NCBI GenBank assembly: GCA_009694305.1
Contig: SHVL01000025.1
Coordinates: 1 to 36,987, forward strand
Direction: 5' to 3'
Origin: Thermoleophilia bacterium
GTDB taxonomy: Bacteria > Actinomycetota > Thermoleophilia > Gaiellales > Gaiellaceae
DNA: 36,987 bases
Positions 33,480 through 36,987 of the stretch are shown piece after piece (the stretch's first letter is position 1; every line of letters begins with the position of its first letter). The notes beneath the pieces were generated by a model. The model ran no database searches and had not been told where the DNA came from. It saw only the letters and a list, made by a program, of their open reading frames with translations. The translations under genes and the position numbers were made by a program.

Positions 33480-33851
33480 TTGAATTACGTATATGCCGCT
33501 CTCGCTGCCGCTTGGGGTCTCTGGGGCATTTGGGACATCCCCAACGAGTGGACGCGGAGGTCGGACGAGTGGCCTTCCGTAACGCCGAGCTTCTGGCTTT
33601 GGGGTAGTGCAACCTGGAAGGCTCTACGCCGAACCGGCGTTCTCTCGTCGCCCACCCTCGTCGTAGTGGCCGTCGTCCTCATTTCGTCAGGCGCCGTCTT
33701 CACCGTGGCTACTTACGCCTTGGTATCGCTCTCGGTCCTCTGTCTTGCAGCTGCAGTCTTCAATCGACCGCCCTTCCTTACATATCCAGGACTGCGCCAT
33801 GAGCCGGGATTGGCGCAGGAGGCATTTCGCTCGCTACGCAAAAGGCTTTGA
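33480..33851 (+). CDS. Hypothetical tryptophan-rich membrane protein
   Basis: A 123-residue frame starting with TTG. It has an N-terminal hydrophobic, Trp-rich segment (YVYAALAAAWGLWGIWDIP), a loop, and two further hydrophobic segments (about residues 58-92: TLVVVAVVLISSGAVFTVAT, YALVSLSVLCLAAAVF), then a basic C-terminus. No family recognised. Its end overlaps the next small gene by 53 bases in another frame. No clear ribosome site or promoter box precedes the TTG. The base composition is slightly less GC-rich than the superoperon. Confidence 0.5.
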   Translation: MNYVYAALAAAWGLWGIWDIPNEWTRRSDEWPSVTPSFWLWGSATWKALRRTGVLSSPTLVVVAVVLISSGAVFTVATYALVSLSVLCLAAAVFNRPPFLTYPGLRHEPGLAQEAFRSLRKRL

Positions 33852-34056
33852 CAGTTCGCCGTCGGGTGACATTCCTGAACGGTGGCGCATCCCTCCGTCC
33901 TCGGTCTCGGGCGGTCGTCAGTCGACGCGCAGCCGAGCCTGGAGACCGCCCTGGGTTGATCTGACGGGGGTTCTGGGCGGGTTCGCGGCCGGGGTTCTGA
34001 CCACTGCGGTGATCACCCTGATTGGGAGCCTCTGGTCAGGCTCTCGCAGGCACTGA
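33799..34056 (+). CDS. Hypothetical small tail-anchored membrane protein
   Basis: An 85-residue frame: a basic N-terminal region (MSRDWRRRHFARYAKGF), a Ser/Arg/Pro-rich middle, and one C-terminal membrane helix (WVDLTGVLGGFAAGVLTTAV and following) with an SGSRRH end. AGGA lies eleven bases before the ATG. It overlaps the preceding gene, which suggests paired expression. No family recognised. Confidence 0.45.
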   Translation: MSRDWRRRHFARYAKGFDSSPSGDIPERWRIPPSSVSGGRQSTRSRAWRPPWVDLTGVLGGFAAGVLTTAVITLIGSLWSGSRRH

Positions 34057-34212
34057 GGCACACTGGGCGTACGCGTGGCGCAATCGACCCTCGACGAATG
34101 GTGTCAGGGCGTGCAATCACCAAGCGCACGGTCGCCGTGTCGCGAGGCCTGGCGCCGATCGCGCGAATACCGGCGCATGCGAAGGGGGGGTCGCGCCCAG
34201 CCGGCCGTCGAT

Positions 34213-35025
34213 CTAGGCGACCGCCGTGATCACGTGTGCCTGGATCTTTGCGGCAACAGGGCCCCGTCCGTGTTGGCGCGCGATCTCGGCTGCAGCATGG
34301 TTCGTCGCCGCCTCGAGCCCGCCCGGAGCTCGGGCCTCGATCTCGTTGCGCAAAGGCGTCCCCTGGCAGTACGCGCGGGCGACGACCTGCGGCGACGGTG
34401 CGCGGCTCTCGGCAGCCCTCGTCTCGATCACGACGTCCGTAAAACCGACGGCTTCCAACTCGCTCCGGATCAGCGCGATGTCGTGGTAGCCGTGAGGCGT
34501 GCGCGCCAGAAACCGTGGCGGGTCGTTCGGGAAGGCGTCTGCCAGTGCGTTCGTGACGTCGTTCGCGAACACATTCTCCTCGATGCGATCCCAGACGTTG
34601 AACAGAAACCGTCCGCCGGCCCTGAGCACCCGCCGTGCTTCTCGGTAGCCCTGGTGGCGCTCGGGGAGGAACATGACGCCGAACTGGCAGCACACGAGAT
34701 CGAAGGTAGCATCGCCGAACGGGAGCGCCTGTGCGTCCGCCGTACTCCAGCTGATGCGCGGGTCGGCGCCCTGCTGTGCGGAAGCGTAGTCGAGCATCGG
34801 CTGGTTCAGGTCGGTGACGACGTACGTTGCGTTCGGCGGAAGCATCGGGGCCAACGCTCGAGTGACGACTCCGCTGCCGGCCGCCGTCTCGAGGACGAAC
34901 GCGGGGGACAGCGCGGCTGCCCGTCGCGCGATGTCCTGGGCGTACCCCTCGAAGATCAGCGGGACGATGTACCGGTCGTAGTTCTCCGGGATCGAGCCCG
35001 CGAATTCTGCGTCGGCCTCAGGCAT
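34213..35025 (-). CDS. Class I SAM-dependent methyltransferase (UbiE-like)
   Basis: A 270-residue methyltransferase with the Rossmann motifs: motif I VLETAAGSGVVTRALAP (44-60), the acidic ribose-binding loop YVVTDLNQPML, motif II-like TADAQALPFGDATFDLVCCQ and motif III RVLRAGGRFLFNVWD. Such sequences often act on small molecules; the substrate is unknown. ATG at 35023-35025 is preferred because GGAGA lies eight bases upstream, against a GTG eight codons earlier. A small upstream frame ends on its start codon (TGATG). Confidence 0.87.
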   Translation of the reverse strand: MPEADAEFAGSIPENYDRYIVPLIFEGYAQDIARRAAALSPAFVLETAAGSGVVTRALAPMLPPNATYVVTDLNQPMLDYASAQQGADPRISWSTADAQALPFGDATFDLVCCQFGVMFLPERHQGYREARRVLRAGGRFLFNVWDRIEENVFANDVTNALADAFPNDPPRFLARTPHGYHDIALIRSELEAVGFTDVVIETRAAESRAPSPQVVARAYCQGTPLRNEIEARAPGGLEAATNHAAAEIARQHGRGPVAAKIQAHVITAVA

Positions 35026-35201
35026 CAATCGTCTCCGGCGCATGGACACGTCTCACGACGCATCAGCCCACCAGTCGCGCTGTCCATCGGCGTCGTCGCG
35101 CGGATCCTCGCCGAGGTTGGGCGCACCGATAACGAGGATCTCGCCGTGGCACGGTCGAGTGCCTCGAACGCTGCCAGCACGGCATCGACGTCGTTGCTCA
35201 T
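35025..35201 (-). pseudogene. Small gene upstream of the methyltransferase, probably frameshifted
   Basis: The ATG at 35199-35201 follows a good TAATCT box (35208-35213 on the plus strand) by six bases. Its first 17 codons read MSNDVDAVLAAFEALDR, a protein-like start. In the same frame the rest looks random and ends on the methyltransferase ATG (58 residues). In another frame the same stretch reads HGEILVIGAPNLGEDPRDDA and ends WWADAS before a stop at 35053, which looks like the true continuation. A one-base shift near codon 18 would join them into a protein of about 49 residues. Confidence 0.4.
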
Positions 35202-35207
35202 GCGGAC

Positions 35208-35213
35208 AGATTA
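35208..35213 (-). promoter_or_regulatory. -10 box of the small gene and methyltransferase
   Basis: TAATCT on the minus strand ends six bases before the ATG at 35199-35201, the leaderless pattern seen elsewhere in the window. It is 28 bases from the TAGCCT box of the divergent cupin gene (35242-35247). Confidence 0.45.
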
Positions 35214-35253
35214 CTCCCGGGTTCAGCGCGGTCGCGCGTGATAGCCTCGCCGC

Positions 35254-35753
35254 GTGGGTGGTGTCAGCGAAGCACCGCTCGAGGACGCAGGCGCCGGCCT
35301 CGCGCCGACCGGCAACGGTTGGTTCGTGGTCAACGTCCGCGACACGGAGTGGATGACCTCGCAGAGCTTCGGCTCGGGCTGCATGTTCGAGAGCCGCGAT
35401 GATTCGTGCCCGCAGTTCGGGATCAACGTGAGCGTGCTCGAGCCGGGCCGCCCGAATTGCCTCTACCACTCCGAGGAGGCGCAGGAGGCCTTCCTCGTGC
35501 TCTCCGGCGAGTGCAAGTTGCTCGTCGAAGGGGAGGAACGCGAGCTGAAGGCGCGGGAGACGGCCCGTGCGTCGTCCTCATGATGGGTGCGCGCGTCGAG
35601 GACGAGAAGCTCTTCTACCCGGTCTCCGGGCTAGCCCAACGGTACGACGCTAGCGCCGAGGTGGACACCCCCGACCCGGGTGTTGCCTACGCGCGGTTCG
35701 AGCGCCCCGCGAAGGCCAGGCCGTCGTACTGGGCCGAGCTTCCCTGGGCCTGA
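35254..35753 (+). pseudogene. Cupin-domain protein, disrupted by internal deletion and frameshift
   Basis: The first frame (GTG 35254, six bases after TAGCCT) gives a cupin first half: QFGINVSVLEPGRPNCLYHS and AFLVLSGECKLLVEGEEREL, the first metal motif and following strands. It then runs into ARASSS and a stop at 35583. From about 35545 another frame gives the expected end of the same family: GDGPCVVLMMGARVEDEKLF, YPVSGLAQRYD and ARPSYWAELPWA, stopping at 35753. The second cupin motif that should lie between (with its histidine) is missing, so a deletion of roughly 15 codons, not a multiple of three bases, seems to have occurred. A compressed assembly is an alternative. Confidence 0.6.
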
Positions 35754-35759
35754 CCGCTC

Positions 35760-35957
35760 GTGGCCAAACCGCCGGTCGCGCCGTATCCACCGGACGTCGA
35801 TGACGACGCGCCGGGCGAGATCGAGTTCGGCGACCTCGTCAACGCCGTCGTGCGGGAGGCGACCTTCTCGAGCGCCCGTCTGGAGCGGGTCGAGCTTCGC
35901 GGCTGCGATCTCGCCGGCCTGCGGGGCGGGGAGGCGCTGCGCGGCGCGAGAATGTAG
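35760..35957 (+). CDS. Truncated pentapeptide-repeat-like protein
   Basis: A 65-residue frame that starts VAKPPVAPYPPDVDDDAPGE, has an acidic region, and then LERVELRGCDLAGLRGGEAL, in which every fifth position is Leu, as in pentapeptide-repeat proteins, before stopping after GARM. Members normally continue through many more repeats, so this looks shortened internally and at the C-terminus. GTG at 35760 follows the cupin stop by six bases. Family call is tentative. Confidence 0.4.
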   Translation: MAKPPVAPYPPDVDDDAPGEIEFGDLVNAVVREATFSSARLERVELRGCDLAGLRGGEALRGARM

Positions 35958-35994
35958 CCCGGGCGCCTGCCCGGCGTTCCGCATACTGGACGGG

Positions 35995-36132
35995 ATGGAC
36001 GACGATCGCCCTCCGATCTGCCCCGTCTGCGGCGTGACGATGATCCCGGCCGAGCTGAGTGGGCTGGACGCGCGTTCAGACGACTGGATCTGCGCGGAAT
36101 GCGAGGAGACCAGCGAGTCCGAAATGACGTGA
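35995..36132 (+). CDS. Tiny zinc-ribbon protein
   Basis: A 45-residue protein with two CxxC knuckles: ICPVCGVTM and WICAECEE, spaced as a zinc ribbon, and an acidic tail. The ATG follows CATACT (35982-35987) by seven bases, the leaderless pattern of this window. It is too short for most gene callers. Function unknown; such ribbons often act in protein-protein contacts. Confidence 0.6.
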   Translation: MDDDRPPICPVCGVTMIPAELSGLDARSDDWICAECEETSESEMT

Positions 36133-36281
36133 GGCCCGCGCGCTGCACGACCCAGCCGGTTGCCAGAGGACAGGGTTCCGGCCGGCGCCCTCCCCGGCCG
36201 GGAACAACGTTGCCTGCCGTCAGCGCGCGTGGTTGCAGCCTGCATGGGGCGCTCTCGGGGCGCTGCCCCCGCACCCGCGAT

Positions 36282-36287
36282 TAGGGT
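36282..36287 (+). promoter_or_regulatory. -10 box of the M16 peptidase gene
   Basis: TAGGGT ends seven bases before the ATG at 36295, so the peptidase has its own promoter and does not depend on the pnp transcript. Confidence 0.45.
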
Positions 36288-36294
36288 GCAGAAT

Positions 36295-36987
36295 ATGAAA
36301 TCCCATCGACTGACGACCTTTCCCGGCGGCGAACGCGTGATAACCGAGCGCATCGACGGCGTCCGCTCCGCGGCGATCGGTCTCTGGATCGGCGCAGGAT
36401 CGCGCGACGAGCCCCTGGCCAAGGCCGGCGCCTCGCACTTCATCGAGCACCTGCTCTTCAAGGGAACGGAGCGGTACGACGCAGTCAAGATCGCCGAGCT
36501 CTTCGACACGATGGGCGGCGAGCTCAATGCCGCAACGTCACGCGAGACGACCGTCGTCTACACCCGTGTCCCCGACGACCACCTCGACGTCGCCCTCGAC
36601 GTGATGACCGACATGGTCTTCTCGCCGGCCCTCACCGACCTCGACTCGGAGCGGGAGGTGGTGCTCGAGGAGATCGCGATGGTTGACGACAACCCACAAG
36701 ATCTCGTCCACGATCTCGCCGCCGAAGCCGTGTTCGGCGACCATCCGCTCGGGCGCCCCGTGATCGGTCGCGCCGAGGTGATCTCGTCGATCTCGCGTCG
36801 GTCGCTGCTCGGCTACCACCGCAGCGCGTACAGGGGGCCGAACGTCGTCCTCGCCGCCGCGGGCAACGTCGATCACAAGTGCATCGTCGCCGCGCTGAGG
36901 AAGAGCCGAAAGGGGGCCGGAGGCCCGGCGCCGGCGCTGCCCCGCAAGCCCGCAGGTCGGATCGCTGCTCCCGGCGCCCGGTTCCTG
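36295..36987 (+). CDS. M16 family zinc metallopeptidase, 3' end outside the window
   Basis: The first 231 residues of a processing-peptidase-like enzyme. The inverted zinc motif HFIEH (48-52) is present in AGASHFIEHLLFKGTERY, and the third ligand region follows in EREVVLEEIAMVDDNPQDLV. The HPLGRPVIGR and VVLAAAGNVD motifs are typical. In Gram-positives a homologue (mlpA/ymxG type) usually follows pnp directly, so its position supports an insertion between pnp and this gene. The gene is cut by the window edge, not broken. Confidence 0.92.
   Translation, partial: MKSHRLTTFPGGERVITERIDGVRSAAIGLWIGAGSRDEPLAKAGASHFIEHLLFKGTERYDAVKIAELFDTMGGELNAATSRETTVVYTRVPDDHLDVALDVMTDMVFSPALTDLDSEREVVLEEIAMVDDNPQDLVHDLAAEAVFGDHPLGRPVIGRAEVISSISRRSLLGYHRSAYRGPNVVLAAAGNVDHKCIVAALRKSRKGAGGPAPALPRKPAGRIAAPGARFL

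Noticed and set aside
34057-34212. Forward frame from 34075 through the methyltransferase region
   Set aside because: Almost entirely antisense to the methyltransferase; the short unique part has no ribosome site or family match.

Overview
The window is a dense, GC-rich bacterial chromosome segment with no phage, IS element, CRISPR array, rRNA or tRNA gene that I could find. Gene content and order point to a high-GC Gram-positive, most likely Actinomycetota and plausibly a Thermoleophilia-type lineage. The evidence is the order rimP-nusA-ylxR-infB-DUF503-rbfA-nrnA-truB-ribF-rpsO-pnp, an imuB/dnaE2 mutasome under an actinobacterial/Bacillus-type SOS box, pyruvate phosphate dikinase with its regulator, and many GTG/TTG and leaderless starts. 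The lineage is inference from gene content only.

Layout. 0.1-4.6 kb holds glutaredoxin, recO, a NUDIX hydrolase coupled to a cysteine-dioxygenase-like gene, glycyl-tRNA synthetase and one doubtful small ORF. 4.7-8.1 kb holds a YbaK-type deacylase, a glutathione-S-transferase-like protein, a threonine/serine dehydratase, the PPDK regulatory kinase/phosphorylase and a small membrane protein. 8.1-14.4 kb holds an S51 peptidase, PPDK, a zinc-finger rhomboid, ComB-like phosphatase and photolyase. 14.6-20.8 kb is the SOS mutagenesis cassette (imuB, DUF6504, dnaE2), with a double-cupin gene lying antisense inside it. 20.8-22.1 kb holds a GNAT acetyltransferase and D-aminoacyl-tRNA deacylase. 22.2-33.3 kb is the translation/RNA superoperon from rimP to pnp. 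33.5-36.1 kb is a looser block of small, overlapping, truncated or frameshifted genes around a methyltransferase. A partial M16 peptidase gene runs off the right end; it is the usual neighbour of pnp, so the looser block looks like an insertion between them.

How the genes work together. The superoperon covers ribosome maturation (RimP, RbfA), transcription elongation (NusA), initiation (IF-2), tRNA modification (TruB), FAD synthesis (RibF) and RNA turnover (PNPase). The PPDK regulator and PPDK should together control pyruvate-to-PEP flux. ImuB, DnaE2 and photolyase are the DNA-damage response genes.

The most useful signals beyond plain annotation are: an SOS operator placed exactly between the -35 and -10 of an almost leaderless imuB promoter; a window-wide pattern of TANNNT boxes 6-8 nt before start codons; a bidirectional -10 shared by rhomboid and comB; a transcription attenuator in the rimP-nusA leader; a C/C/C/H zinc-knuckle plus acidic tail on NusA; a NUDIX gene with no ATG/GTG/TTG where its conserved N-terminus begins; and several small genes near the right end that look eroded. 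I did not find a convincing wholly new system. The best candidates for something undescribed are the antisense cupin within the mutasome cassette, the NusA zinc-knuckle, and the overlapping pair of small membrane-protein genes after pnp.
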